Assembly: GCA_035623255.1 (NCBI GenBank)
Contig: DASPTU010000082.1
Location: 1-64,000 of the forward strand
Origin: JAFAGX01 sp035623255
GTDB taxonomy: Bacteria > Acidobacteriota > Terriglobia > Terriglobales > Acidobacteriaceae
Direction: 5' to 3'
Length of the DNA: 64,000 nucleotides
Of the stretch, positions 52,475 to 63,184 are shown in pieces (the first letter of the stretch is position 1; each line of letters starts with the position of its first letter). The notes beneath the pieces were generated by a model. The model was not told where the DNA came from, made no database searches, and saw only the letters and a program-made list of their open reading frames with translations. Both the position numbers and the translations under genes were made by a program.

Positions 52475-52828
52475 TTAGAACTCGAAATAACCGCTGGTGG
52501 GCTCGCGGCGGGGACGGCCGTCGGTGCCGGTCGCGGGCAGTAATCCCGCAAGGCCCCGCAGGTTATCCCATGCTGCCTCGTTCAGCGCAGGATCCGAACT
52601 GACCAACTCCCTCAACATTTCCCAGGCTGCCACGTTCAGTGCGCCCTCGGGTGCCGGACCCATGGCGAGCGAAACCGAACATTGCGGGCAAAAGCAGATT
52701 CGCTGCGCAGCCGACTTCTGTCTCGGTCGGATGCCGACCGTCTGAGCAAACATGTAAACGGCCACGGATTTGTGCCCGGGCTCAACTTCCCTGCCGCAGC
52801 GAAGACAACGAAGCTGTTCCACGCTCAC
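52475..52828 (-). CDS. Zinc-ribbon hypothetical protein
   Basis: A 117-residue protein with Cys pairs C8-x2-C11 (CLRC) and C46-x2-C49 (FCPQC), fitting a zinc ribbon around an N-terminal domain. The C-terminus is a helical region with two similar blocks, ALNVAAWEMLRELV and ALNEAAWDNLRGLA. I do not recognise the family. Confidence 0.65.
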   Translation of the reverse strand: MSVEQLRCLRCGREVEPGHKSVAVYMFAQTVGIRPRQKSAAQRICFCPQCSVSLAMGPAPEGALNVAAWEMLRELVSSDPALNEAAWDNLRGLAGLLPATGTDGRPRREPTSGYFEF

Positions 52829-52936
52829 CTGGTCCTTTAGGACGAATACCGCCTAGGCAAGGCTAAACGCAAGTACGCAGGCAGATTCCCGAACAGCCCG
52901 AACCAGACTGAGTTCTAGCCAGACCCAGCGTCCATC

Positions 52937-53572
52937 GTGCACTCTGCTGCCGTGCGCGCTGGCTCCAATGGCGAAATTCTCGGCAAGGCCCCCCTCCGGC
53001 CAGCTGCGAAGTTTCTTCGGCTTGCGCATCTGCGCCGCCTCAAAGAATGTGAAAAGGTGGCGGCAGTGTGTTACCGCATCCGGCCCAACGGCATCCAGTT
53101 TCTGCTGGTGCAGACGAAACGGGGCCGCTGGACATTCCCGAAAGGCAGCGTCGAACCGGGATTGACGCATGCCCAGGCTGCCGCACTGGAGGCCTTCGAG
53201 GAAGCTGGAGTTCACGGCCGCATGGAAGAGGCGTCTTTCACCCATTACCGCCATCACAAATGGCGCAACTCTGCATTTACCAGGATCAAGGTCAGCGCTC
53301 ATTTGTGTGAGGTCACCCGTCTTGAACCGCCGCCGGAGCCGGGCCGCAATCGCACCTGGTTTTCTGCCGAGAAGGCAAAGGACCGGCTGAAAGAAGACCG
53401 CAAACCAGATCATGGAAACGAACTGGCACGCGTAGTAGACCGCGCTATGGTACGGATAGAGCGCTCGCAGCAGGTGCATGGAAACCCACCGCAGAAAATC
53501 TCAGCGGAGATAGTTTTGATCGAAGGAACTCGACAAGAAGCGCACTCTTCCGCGGCCCTTGCCAAGATGTAG
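52937..53572 (+). CDS. NUDIX hydrolase
   Basis: A 211-residue protein, core at about 40-170. The Nudix box is GSVEPGLTHAQAAALEAFEE then AGV: the REUxEE part survives as LEAFEE, but the E at box position 7 and the R before it are replaced by Leu. The metal-binding Glu pair is kept. Such variants hydrolyse diphosphoinositol polyphosphates, dinucleoside polyphosphates or similar. The start (GTG at 52937) is uncertain and the first 35 residues may be untranslated. Confidence 0.8.
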   Translation: MHSAAVRAGSNGEILGKAPLRPAAKFLRLAHLRRLKECEKVAAVCYRIRPNGIQFLLVQTKRGRWTFPKGSVEPGLTHAQAAALEAFEEAGVHGRMEEASFTHYRHHKWRNSAFTRIKVSAHLCEVTRLEPPPEPGRNRTWFSAEKAKDRLKEDRKPDHGNELARVVDRAMVRIERSQQVHGNPPQKISAEIVLIEGTRQEAHSSAALAKM

Positions 53573-53594
53573 GGGCACGGTTCCCAGAGAGGAC

Positions 53595-54983
53595 CTACTC
53601 GCCCCCGACCGTCAGCCCATCAATTCTGATCGTCGGGCATGCCATCGCGCCCCGGAACTCCAGATCGTTTCCGATTTCAGAAATGTTGAAGAACATCTCT
53701 TTCAAGTTCCCGGCAACGGTGATTTCTTCCACCGGATACGCGAGTTCGCCGCCGGAAATCCAAAGGCCGGATGCGCCACGCGAATAGTCTCCGGTGACCA
53801 GATTTGCGCCGTGTCCGAGAAATTCGGTTATGTACAAGCCCTCTTTGATTTCGGAAATGATTTGCTGTGGGGTCTTCGCTCCCGGCTGCAGGAAATAGTT
53901 CCCCGGCCCGATGCCCGGCGTTCCTGCCAGGCCGCGTGACGCATTCGCCGTGGTCTCCAAACCTAGCTTCTTGGCGGTGTAAGTATTCAGGAGGTAGGAC
54001 TTAAGCACTCCATTCTCAATCACGACCGTGCGCCGTGTTGGAATGCCTTCGCCGTCGAATGGGCTGGACCCGAATCCGCCCAGCATCGTGCCGTCGTCAA
54101 TTAAAGTGACGCGATCACCAGCGATCTTCTGTCCCAGCTTCCCGGCAAGGAACGAAGCGCCTCGATAAACCGAGTCACCATTCACGCCTTCGAAGATGTG
54201 ATCCAGCATCGAAACCGCAACCAAAGGATCGAGCACGACCGGCACATGCGCCGTCTTTACTTTCCTTGCTCCCAGCCGCCGGATGGTGCGTTCGGCTGCA
54301 ACTTTTCCGACATGCTCAGGAGATTCCAACCGGCTCAAGCTGCGTGCGACGGAAAACCAGTAGTCCCGCTGCATGGTCCCATTCTCAGATTGCGCGATGG
54401 GAACGGCAGCAATCGAGCAGTACGAACGCTTGTATTCCCCGATGAATCCGTGGGAGTTCGCGAGAATCTTATGACCGGTGGCGGCGTCGAACGAGCCACC
54501 ATCGGAGTTCTTAATCCGCGGATCAAAATCCAACGCTGCTTTTTCCGTGCGGCGGGCGTAGCTGATCCGTTCCTCTCCGGGCAACGAGTAAACATCCGAC
54601 GAATACAAATCCAGATCGCCGGGCAAAGAACCCAGCTGCGATGCCTCGGGAATTCCGGCAAACGGATCCTCAGACGTAATCTTGGCGAGATCGAGAGCAG
54701 ACTTCAGCATCCGATCGAGCCCTTCGCGAGAGAAATCGCTGGAGTAGGTGCTGGCCGCCCGCTTGCCGTTAAATACGCGGACCCCAATCGCCTTCGACCC
54801 GGATTCCTTCAGAGTCTCCACTTGACCCAGCCGTACGAGCGTGGAAAATTCGTCGCCCTCCCGAATTACGCATTCCGCCGCGGTCGCGCCACCTTGCATG
54901 GCTCGGCGCACAATGTCCTGAGCGACCTCTCTGAGGTCGGTTTCGAGTTTCTGGTCCTTAGTTTCTAATTGAGTCGAAGACAT
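53595..54983 (-). CDS. pmbA: PmbA/TldE, metalloprotease partner subunit
   Basis: A 462-residue member of the TldE/PmbA group. GSKAIGVRVFNGKRAAS and the C-terminal GASGLWISGGELAYPVEEITVAGNLKEMF, shown only as its pattern, mark the family; the HExxxH motif is absent, as expected. With TldD it forms a heterodimer that degrades unfolded peptides and matures certain peptide antibiotics. It lies 64 bp downstream of tldD on the same strand, so the complex is encoded as a pair. No peptide-natural-product genes are adjacent. Confidence 0.92.
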   Translation of the reverse strand: MSSTQLETKDQKLETDLREVAQDIVRRAMQGGATAAECVIREGDEFSTLVRLGQVETLKESGSKAIGVRVFNGKRAASTYSSDFSREGLDRMLKSALDLAKITSEDPFAGIPEASQLGSLPGDLDLYSSDVYSLPGEERISYARRTEKAALDFDPRIKNSDGGSFDAATGHKILANSHGFIGEYKRSYCSIAAVPIAQSENGTMQRDYWFSVARSLSRLESPEHVGKVAAERTIRRLGARKVKTAHVPVVLDPLVAVSMLDHIFEGVNGDSVYRGASFLAGKLGQKIAGDRVTLIDDGTMLGGFGSSPFDGEGIPTRRTVVIENGVLKSYLLNTYTAKKLGLETTANASRGLAGTPGIGPGNYFLQPGAKTPQQIISEIKEGLYITEFLGHGANLVTGDYSRGASGLWISGGELAYPVEEITVAGNLKEMFFNISEIGNDLEFRGAMACPTIRIDGLTVGGE

Positions 54984-55047
54984 GAGATCTATTTTTCACC
55001 GCTGAGGCAGGAGATGCCAATCTTCAAGGTTCCTGAGGCTAAGGAGC

Positions 55048-56499
55048 CTACTGCATGAAGCCCCCGCTGTCCTTTCGGCCAGTCCCACCGACTGTCAAAC
55101 GATCGATCTTAATCGTTGGAATTCCAACACCAACCGGCACCGCCTGACCATCCTTGCCGCAAGTCCCAATGCCCTCGTCGAGTTTCAGGTCATGGCCGAC
55201 CATGGAAACGCGCGTGAGAACATCTGGTCCGTTGCCGATTAAGGTAGCGTTCTTGATCGGCGCCGTCACCTGGCCCTCTTCAATCAAATAAGCCTCGGAG
55301 GCCGAGAACACGAACTTGCCGTTCGTAATATCGACTTGTCCGCCACCAAAGTTGACGGCGTAGATGCCGCGCTTCACCGATCGCAAAATGTCCTGGGGAT
55401 CATCTTGGCCAGCCAGCATGTACGTATTTGTCATACGCGGCATCGGGATATGCTCGTAACTCTCCCGCCGCCCGTTGCCAGTGTCAGCCATTCCCATTAG
55501 ACGAGCCGAGAGTTTGTCACTCAGGTAGCCCTTCAGAATTCCGTTTTCGATCAGAACCGTATTTTGAGTCGGCTGACCTTCATCATCGACATTAAGAGAT
55601 CCACGCCGCCAGGGCATTGTGCCGTTATCGACAACCGTACACTTTTCACTCGCTACCTTCTTACCGATCAGGCCGGCAAATGCAGACGTCTGCTTGCGAT
55701 TGAAATCCGCTTCCAGCCCGTGGCCAACCGCCTCGTGCAGCAACACACCGGGCCATCCCGGGCCAAGCACTACTTCCATCTCCCCCGCCGGCGCTTCTCG
55801 CGCGTCGAGCTGCAACACCGCTTGGCGGGCAGCCTCAATTGCGAAGTGTTCAGGATCCTTCTCACCAAAAAAGAAGTCCAGGGCGACCCGTCCGCCGCCA
55901 CCTGCGCTTCCGCGCGCCGAGTTCCCCTCTGTCTTCGCAATGCAGGAGACGTTTAAACGAGCCAGCGGCTGGGAGTCCTCGGAGAAAGTGCCATCAGAGC
56001 CGACAACCAGAATATTCCTCAGTTCATCGCCATAACTTGCTCGAACTTCCTTGATTCGCGAATCATAGGTACGCGCTGCCTGGTCCGCCCGCATCACCAG
56101 CTCAACTTTGGCGGTAATTTCCGCGTCCACAGAAGGGAGCGTTACCGGGTACAGGCTGCGGGCCAGTTTCTCCTGGAAGCCAACGCTTGGCGTTTTTGCC
56201 GGACCGCTCGCGATTAACGCAGCCGTGCGCGCGGCGCGCAAAATTCTCTCCGGCGAAAGGTCGTCCGTGTAGGCGTAGCCGGTTCGCTCTCCAGCAATGA
56301 CTCTTACCCCACACCCGGCCGAAATTCCCTGAGAAGCCGACTTCACCATGGACTCGTCCACCATCAGCGAGGTCGAGGAGAGGTATTCGAAATAAAGGTC
56401 AGCATATTCGCCGCCTGCAGAAAGGGCGGCTGCCAAATAGCGCTCCAGATCGCGCTCATTTAACCCATAATGCTGGAAGAAAAAATGATTTTTGCTCAC
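55048..56499 (-). CDS. tldD: TldD, zinc metalloprotease subunit
   Basis: A 483-residue protein. The catalytic HExxxH is present as LLHEAVGHGLEADF, and the C-terminal GTCGKDGQAVPVGVG is typical. TldD supplies the zinc active site in the TldD/PmbA heterodimer, processing unfolded or modified peptides. Length is normal. It precedes pmbA and lies downstream of the suf operon on the same strand. Confidence 0.94.
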   Translation of the reverse strand: MSKNHFFFQHYGLNERDLERYLAAALSAGGEYADLYFEYLSSTSLMVDESMVKSASQGISAGCGVRVIAGERTGYAYTDDLSPERILRAARTAALIASGPAKTPSVGFQEKLARSLYPVTLPSVDAEITAKVELVMRADQAARTYDSRIKEVRASYGDELRNILVVGSDGTFSEDSQPLARLNVSCIAKTEGNSARGSAGGGGRVALDFFFGEKDPEHFAIEAARQAVLQLDAREAPAGEMEVVLGPGWPGVLLHEAVGHGLEADFNRKQTSAFAGLIGKKVASEKCTVVDNGTMPWRRGSLNVDDEGQPTQNTVLIENGILKGYLSDKLSARLMGMADTGNGRRESYEHIPMPRMTNTYMLAGQDDPQDILRSVKRGIYAVNFGGGQVDITNGKFVFSASEAYLIEEGQVTAPIKNATLIGNGPDVLTRVSMVGHDLKLDEGIGTCGKDGQAVPVGVGIPTIKIDRLTVGGTGRKDSGGFMQ

Positions 56500-56570
56500 T
56501 TGGTATTAGATGCCTTCGGATGTGTGAAGACTCTGGACTGAGACAAACCATACCAGATTAGCAGATTCAT

Positions 56571-57146
56571 CTATCGCGACATCCCCGCGGCTGGCGTTCC
56601 GTAGTCCAGATCAAATCCCAGTTGTAGCTTCGCAGCTTCTGACATCAGGCCAGGATTCCATGGCGGATCAAAAACCACCTCCACATCGACTGCTCTGACC
56701 TCCGGCAGTCGCGACAGCTTGCTTTCCACGTCCGCCTTGAGCACATTGCCCATGCCGCAGCCGGGAGCAGTCATTGACATCTTTACCTTGATTTTCTTTC
56801 CACCCTGCTCATCCGGCGTGATGTCGCACGAATAAATAAGGCCCAAGTCAACAATGTTGACCGGAATCTCGGGATCGTAAACCGTTTTCAGCTGGTCCCA
56901 AACCATCTGTTCGCTGAATTCAGTCTTGACGCCGGCTTCATCCGCAGCCGCGGGAGGGGTCATCCCCAGCGCATCGGCATCTTTGGCATCAATTCTGAAC
57001 ATGCAGCCCATATCGCTGACCACGGTGTACCCGCTGCCCAAAAATTGCGCGATTCGCACGCGGCTCAATTGCGGCAACATCCGATGTATTCCGCTCGGAA
57101 TCTCAATCGCGTCACACGCGCGTTTTAGCTCAATCATTTCGTACAT
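56571..57146 (-). CDS. sufT: SufT-like Fe-S assembly factor
   Basis: A 191-residue protein with the MIP18/DUF59 domain (about 80-180): DPEIPVNIVDLGLIYSC, then MSMTAPGCGMGNVL with the conserved Cys, and VVFDPPWNPGLMS. These proteins help transfer Fe-S clusters to targets. The start is the ATG at 57146; the longer frame to 57230 would run into sufU. Last gene of the suf operon. Confidence 0.88.
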   Translation of the reverse strand: MYEMIELKRACDAIEIPSGIHRMLPQLSRVRIAQFLGSGYTVVSDMGCMFRIDAKDADALGMTPPAAADEAGVKTEFSEQMVWDQLKTVYDPEIPVNIVDLGLIYSCDITPDEQGGKKIKVKMSMTAPGCGMGNVLKADVESKLSRLPEVRAVDVEVVFDPPWNPGLMSEAAKLQLGFDLDYGTPAAGMSR

Positions 57147-57159
57147 ACGAACCTCAGCC

Positions 57160-57603
57160 CTACTCGGTCGAAACCGCGTCCTGCTTGCCTTCCAGGGCCG
57201 CTTCCAGCGTATGCCACGCCAGGGTCGCACATTTTACTCGCGTCGGGAATTCTGACACGCCGGCAAACACCGCCAACTTGCCCAGCTCCGCCTGATCTCC
57301 GCTTTGCCCCGTGACCAGTTTATGAAAGCGCTCGAAGAGTTCTTCCGCTTCCGCCCGTGTTTTTCCTTTCAAACTCTGCGTCATCATCGACGCTGAGGCC
57401 TTCGAAATTGCACAACCTGAACCTTGAAACGTCACATCGCGAATGGTATCGCCTTCCATATGCAGGAAAACCGTAAAGTGATCTCCACAAAGCGGGTTGT
57501 AGCCCTCCGCCTTGTGATCGGCCTCGCGCAACTCCCGGTAATTGCGCGGAGCTTTACTATGCTCCAGGATCAACTCCTGATACAGGTCGCGCAAGTCCGG
57601 CAT
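57160..57603 (-). CDS. sufU: SufU-type Fe-S scaffold or sulfur-relay protein
   Basis: A 147-residue IscU/SufU-family protein with the three conserved cysteines, in NPLCGDHF, GSGCAISKASASMM and RVKCATLAW. It has the SufU-type spacer region between the second and third Cys. SufU takes sulfur from SufS. Its ATG overlaps the sufS stop codon (shared T at 57603), so translation is coupled. Confidence 0.92.
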   Translation of the reverse strand: MPDLRDLYQELILEHSKAPRNYRELREADHKAEGYNPLCGDHFTVFLHMEGDTIRDVTFQGSGCAISKASASMMTQSLKGKTRAEAEELFERFHKLVTGQSGDQAELGKLAVFAGVSEFPTRVKCATLAWHTLEAALEGKQDAVSTE

Positions 57604-58883
57604 CAGCCGAAAACCTCCCGCACTTTCTTAAGTCCCCGCACCAGGGCCTCGACTTCTTCCATCGTGTTATATACGCCAAATGAGGCGCGCGCCGTGGCGT
57701 CCAGCCCGAATCGCGCCATCACCGGCTGCGCACAATGATGCCCGGTCCGAATGGCAATTCCTTCTTGATCCAGAATCGTCCCAATATCGTGCGGATGTAC
57801 CCCCTCCATCACGAATGACAGGACTCCGTCCTTCTCCTTCGCGGTTCCAATGATACGAACTCCGGGAATTGTAGAAACCTTTTCGGTGGCATAGTTCAGC
57901 AGATCGTGCTCATGCCTGGCGATATTTTCCATTCCAAGGGCTTCGAGATATTCGATCGCGGCGCGCAGCCCGATTGGCCCAGAGATGTCTGGTGTCCCCG
58001 CCTCAAATTTGTGCGGCACCTTGTTGTAAACAGTCTTTTCAAAGCTGACTGAACTGATCATCTCGCCGCCACCCTGATACGGAGGCATGGCTTCGAGTAA
58101 GGGCAATTTACCGTAGAGCACTCCAATACCGGTCGGGCCATAGGTCTTGTGTCCCGAAAAAGTATAGAAGTCGCAGTCGAGCTGCTGCACGTCAACCGGC
58201 ATGCGCGGCACCGCCTGGGCGCCATCGACGAGGACAGGGATGTTTCTTGCATGCGCCATCTTCACAATCGCGGCAATGGGATTCACGGTCCCCAACGCAT
58301 TTGAAACATGGCCAACGGCCACAATCTTTGTCCGTGGGGCGAGTAGTTTTTCGAATTCATCGAGAATCAACTCACCAGCGTCGTTAATCGGTGCGACCCG
58401 CAGCTTGGCCCGCTTTTCTTCACACAGCATTTGCCACGGCACAATGTTGGAGTGGTGCTCCATGGTTGTGATGAGCACCTCATCGCCGGCCCCGACGTGA
58501 ACACGCCCGTAAGTCTGTGCCACCAGGTTGATCGCCTCGGTTGTACCGCGAAGAAAAATGATTTCTGCAGGCCGCGACGCGTTGATAAACCGCTGCACAG
58601 TTTTTCTGGCTGCTTCGTATTGCGCGGTGGCGCGCTCGGAAAGATAGTGCACTCCGCGATGAATGTTTGCGTTGTAGTGCTCGTAGTACTGCACGATCGC
58701 GTCAATCACGGCCTTCGGCTTCTGCGATGTGGCAGCGTTGTCCAGATAGATGAGCGGGTGGCCGTGCGCCTGTTGATGAAGGATCGGAAAGTCGGCGCGC
58801 ACTTTTTCAACGTCGAAACTGGGCTCGATTTCATTCACCGTAGCCCGGCCGGCTTGCAATGGTGATCTGGCGAGAGTCGTCAT
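57603..58883 (-). CDS. sufS: Cysteine desulfurase SufS
   Basis: A 426-residue group-II desulfurase that releases sulfur from cysteine for cluster building. It shows YLDNAATSQKP, the PLP lysine in SGHKTYGPTGIGVLYG, and the active-site Cys in RTGHHCAQPVM. Start ATG at 58883 overlaps the sufD stop (ATGA) and has GGGAGG 7 bases upstream, so it is preferred over 58898. Confidence 0.95.
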   Translation of the reverse strand: MTTLARSPLQAGRATVNEIEPSFDVEKVRADFPILHQQAHGHPLIYLDNAATSQKPKAVIDAIVQYYEHYNANIHRGVHYLSERATAQYEAARKTVQRFINASRPAEIIFLRGTTEAINLVAQTYGRVHVGAGDEVLITTMEHHSNIVPWQMLCEEKRAKLRVAPINDAGELILDEFEKLLAPRTKIVAVGHVSNALGTVNPIAAIVKMAHARNIPVLVDGAQAVPRMPVDVQQLDCDFYTFSGHKTYGPTGIGVLYGKLPLLEAMPPYQGGGEMISSVSFEKTVYNKVPHKFEAGTPDISGPIGLRAAIEYLEALGMENIARHEHDLLNYATEKVSTIPGVRIIGTAKEKDGVLSFVMEGVHPHDIGTILDQEGIAIRTGHHCAQPVMARFGLDATARASFGVYNTMEEVEALVRGLKKVREVFG

Positions 58884-60262
58884 CCAATTTCCTCCCACGA
58901 TCTTTCTTTGCCGTCGCCGCTGGGCGCGCTGGGCACATGATTCGCCACTGACAGTAGATGCTGGTGAATCAAACGCTCGGAATAATCCCGCGCGGCCCCG
59001 GGCCGCATACGATCAAGGCATTCACTCGCAAACGCCAACAGCAGCAGCCGCCGCGCCGCAACCTCGTCAATGCCGCGCGACTGCAGATAGAACAAAGCGT
59101 TCTCTTCGATCTGCCCTATGGTCGCCCCGTGCGTGCACTTCACATCGTCAGCGTAGATCTCGAGCTGTGGCTTCGTGTCGATCTGCGCATCGTCGGAGAG
59201 CAGCAGATTGCGATTGGTCTGCTTGGCGTCGGTCTTCTGGGCGTCTTTGTGGACCACAATTCGCCCATGAAAGACCCCATGCGATCGCCCATCCAGAATT
59301 CCGTTGTAAAACTGGCGGCTGCTGCAGTGTGGGCTGGCATGTTCGACGTACATATAGTTGTCGAGGTGCTGCCGGCCTTCTCCGACAAACAATCCGTTAA
59401 TCAGGCACTCCCCGCCTTCGCCGGCCAGCACTGGATGTACGTTGTTGCGCACCAGCCCGCCACCGAGCAGCAGCGAATGCGATGCCACATTGGCGCTCCT
59501 CGCCTGCTGAATTCGTAGCGTAGAAACGTTAAATGCCTTGCGATGCTCGCGTGCAATCATGTAATGCGAGACGGTTGCGTTCTCACCCGCTGCCAATTCG
59601 GTAACGCTGTTTGACAACACGGTCCCATCGCCGAGCGAAACGTATTCCTCGACCACCGTTGCCTGGCTCTCGTCTTCAAATACCAGTAGATTGCGCGGAT
59701 GCGACATGGTCGGAATTTCGTTTTGCGTCGACACGAACAACAAATGAATGAATGCATCCACGACATTGCCCCGGCGGACGCGCACGTATGCTCCATCGTC
59801 AAGAAAAGCTGTATTCAGGGCGGCGAAAGCATCGCGACGGATATCTACGTATCGGCCTAGATAAGCCTCAAGTTCCTTGGCCCGATGAGTAATTGCCTGC
59901 GTAAGGCTAAGAACTTCTACACCCGCAGGCAAAGCACCCGTGGTGGACAGCTCGCTCACGAAGGCTCCGTCCACAAACACTAACCGCGCCGCGGACCCCG
60001 CAACTGACGCGGATTTTAAGTTACTTATCGAATTCCGTGCGCTGCTCTCCTTCACCAATGCAAACTGCGTGCGTGCGATCTCAGAAACATTAGTAAAGCG
60101 CCAGTCTTCGTCGTGTGTGGTGGGAAAACCAGTCTCGCAGAAACGGGCGAACGCATTGGCTCGCAGATCACGCAACCAAGCGATTTCCCGACCGGGAGCG
60201 TGCTTCTCGAACTCGGTGAAGATGTCCAGATAATTTCCGACGCTTTGAATTGCCGTGCTCAA
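58880..60262 (-). CDS. sufD: SufD, Fe-S scaffold complex subunit
   Basis: A 460-residue SufD. Marks: the N-terminal THDEDWRFTNV, a central beta-helix, and CTHGATIGQIEENALFYLQS with GIDEVAARRLLLLAF near the end. It forms the SufBC2D complex. Start ATG 60262; it is 45 bp after sufC, and its stop overlaps the sufS start. Confidence 0.95.
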   Translation of the reverse strand: MSTAIQSVGNYLDIFTEFEKHAPGREIAWLRDLRANAFARFCETGFPTTHDEDWRFTNVSEIARTQFALVKESSARNSISNLKSASVAGSAARLVFVDGAFVSELSTTGALPAGVEVLSLTQAITHRAKELEAYLGRYVDIRRDAFAALNTAFLDDGAYVRVRRGNVVDAFIHLLFVSTQNEIPTMSHPRNLLVFEDESQATVVEEYVSLGDGTVLSNSVTELAAGENATVSHYMIAREHRKAFNVSTLRIQQARSANVASHSLLLGGGLVRNNVHPVLAGEGGECLINGLFVGEGRQHLDNYMYVEHASPHCSSRQFYNGILDGRSHGVFHGRIVVHKDAQKTDAKQTNRNLLLSDDAQIDTKPQLEIYADDVKCTHGATIGQIEENALFYLQSRGIDEVAARRLLLLAFASECLDRMRPGAARDYSERLIHQHLLSVANHVPSAPSGDGKERSWEEIG

Positions 60263-60307
60263 TTAATTGTTTCCTTCGTTAACTCTCTTCGGTATGTGGT
60301 TGAAGAA

Positions 60308-61084
60308 TCAGGCGGAGGCCGGCGCACCTTGCCGCGCCTCATCTTCGATCCAGCCATAGCCTTTTTCTTCGAGCTCAAGCGCCAAATCCGGGCCGCCCGA
60401 ACGCAAAAGTTTTCCGTCCACCAGAACGTGCACAAAATCCGGCACGATGTAGTTCAGCAGCCGCTGATAATGCGTCACCACCACCATGGCGCGTTCCGGA
60501 CTGCGCATCGCATTTACGCCTTTTGCCACAATTCGCAGGGCATCAATGTCCAGACCCGAATCAGTTTCATCAAGGATCGCCAACTTGGGCTCAAGTACTG
60601 CCATCTGCAGAATTTCATTGCGCTTCTTTTCACCGCCCGAGAAGCCCTCGTTGACCGAGCGGCTCATCAGCTTTTCGTCCATCTCCAGCAGTTTGAGTTT
60701 TTCCCGGAACATTGGAAGAAAGTCGACAGCGTCTACTTCATCCTCGCCGCGATATTTACGGATCGCGTTCAGCGCCGAGCGCAAAAAATACGTGTTGCCA
60801 ATACCGGGAACCTCCACTGGATACTGGAAGGCCATGAACACACCTTCGCAGGCCGCTTCTTCCGGCTTCATCGCGATCAGGTCCTTGCCTTTGAAAAGAA
60901 CCTCGCCCTGGGTCACCTCATACGTTTGCCGTCGCGCCAACACTTGCGCAAGCGTGCTCTTGCCCGACCCGTTCGGGCCCATGATCGAATGCACCTCGCC
61001 CGCATTGACCGTCAGATCGATGCCCTTCAGGATCTCGTGTCCACCCACCGTCACATGAAGATTCTTGATTTCCAGCAAACTCAT
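60308..61084 (-). CDS. sufC: SufC, Fe-S assembly ATPase
   Basis: A 258-residue ABC-type ATPase. Walker A GPNGSGKSTLA, signature FSGGEKKRNEILQM, and Walker B LAILDETDSGLD are intact. It powers conformational changes of SufB-SufD. The ATG at 61084 has GAGAGG upstream; the frame opens at 61192 but that reaches back through the sufB-sufC gap. It is separated from sufB by a 97-bp element. Confidence 0.96.
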   Translation of the reverse strand: MSLLEIKNLHVTVGGHEILKGIDLTVNAGEVHSIMGPNGSGKSTLAQVLARRQTYEVTQGEVLFKGKDLIAMKPEEAACEGVFMAFQYPVEVPGIGNTYFLRSALNAIRKYRGEDEVDAVDFLPMFREKLKLLEMDEKLMSRSVNEGFSGGEKKRNEILQMAVLEPKLAILDETDSGLDIDALRIVAKGVNAMRSPERAMVVVTHYQRLLNYIVPDFVHVLVDGKLLRSGGPDLALELEEKGYGWIEDEARQGAPASA

Positions 61085-61102
61085 TAGTAGTTTTCCTCTC
61101 CC

Positions 61103-61174
61103 ATTTGTCATCCTGAGCAAGCCTCTTCTCGGGCGCCCCACCCTAACAAAGCGATCGTTGCGATGTAGGGTGGG
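61103..61174. repeat. REP-like element with hairpin between sufB and sufC
   Basis: Starts TTGTCATCCTGAGCAA (61105-61120), like the elements at 40398 and 47625. It contains a 9-bp perfect stem CCCACCCTA (61137-61145) / TAGGGTGGG (61166-61174) with a 20-base loop. It lies inside the operon, just upstream of the sufC ribosome-binding site. Confidence 0.7.
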
Positions 61175-61181
61175 TCTTCTT

Positions 61182-62635
<1,454 letters not shown>

Positions 62636-62639
<4 letters not shown>

Positions 62640-63118
62640 TGCATTCTCCCGGAGGTCAGGCTCTCAATCTGCACGAGGTTGCCGTGGCTATCGCGGATGG
62701 CTGCGAACTGCATAGGACGGATCAGGTCCCAAAGCATCACTTTCTCCAAAGCCCCCCGCACCACTTGATTGATTAGTCGCTGATTGTCTTTGATCGGACA
62801 GGACGGCTCCAGGTCGCAAAGTCCGGCCACATCCATATTGCATTCCGTCAAAGCTAGCGGACCTTCGAGCGCCGTCACGATGTCGGCGATCGAGATAAGC
62901 TTCGGTTCGCGTGCCAGGCTGTACCCACCTTTGATCCCACGATGGGATTGCAGCAACCCACCCTGCAATAGCAGTTTCAGCAGCTTGCTCACTGTGGGTA
63001 GAGGCAAGCGGCAGCGTTCCGCCAGATCCCTCGCCGTATGCAGCTCACTCTGAGGACGCCGCGCCATCTGGCTCATGACCACCAATCCGTAGTCCGTTAA
63101 TTTTCCCAAGCGAATCAT
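62636..63118 (-). CDS. Rrf2-family regulator of the suf operon
   Basis: A 160-residue winged-helix protein, probably a SufR/IscR-like Fe-S sensor. The DNA-binding half starts MIRLGKLTDYGLVVMSQMAR. The C-terminal half has the cluster C-N-M-D-V-A-G-L-C then five residues to a third Cys (LEPSC), as in Fe-S-binding Rrf2 proteins. I take the ATG at 63118 over a TTG at 63139, because homology starts there. First gene of the operon and probably its autoregulator. Confidence 0.93.
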
Positions 63119-63131
63119 TTGTAAGTTGCTG

Positions 63132-63175
63132 TCAACCAAGCGGTTGATTGTGTGTCCTAAATAGCACTGTTTTAG
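63132..63175. promoter_or_regulatory. Candidate operator dyads upstream of suf operon
   Basis: Two dyads lie between the promoter and the start codon: TCAACC-N4-GGTTGA (63132-63147) and CTAAA-N9-TTTAG (63157-63175). The second begins a few bases downstream of the predicted start site, a usual position for Rrf2-type repressors. Confidence 0.45.
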
Positions 63176-63184
63176 TCCAGTTTC

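Noticed and set aside
52853..53479. 208-codon minus-strand frame opposite the NUDIX gene
   Set aside because: It is the shadow of the NUDIX coding sequence and has no family features.
53595..56499. Peptide-antibiotic maturation locus around tldD/pmbA
   Set aside because: TldD/PmbA can mature such peptides, but no precursor-peptide, cyclodehydratase or exporter gene lies nearby.
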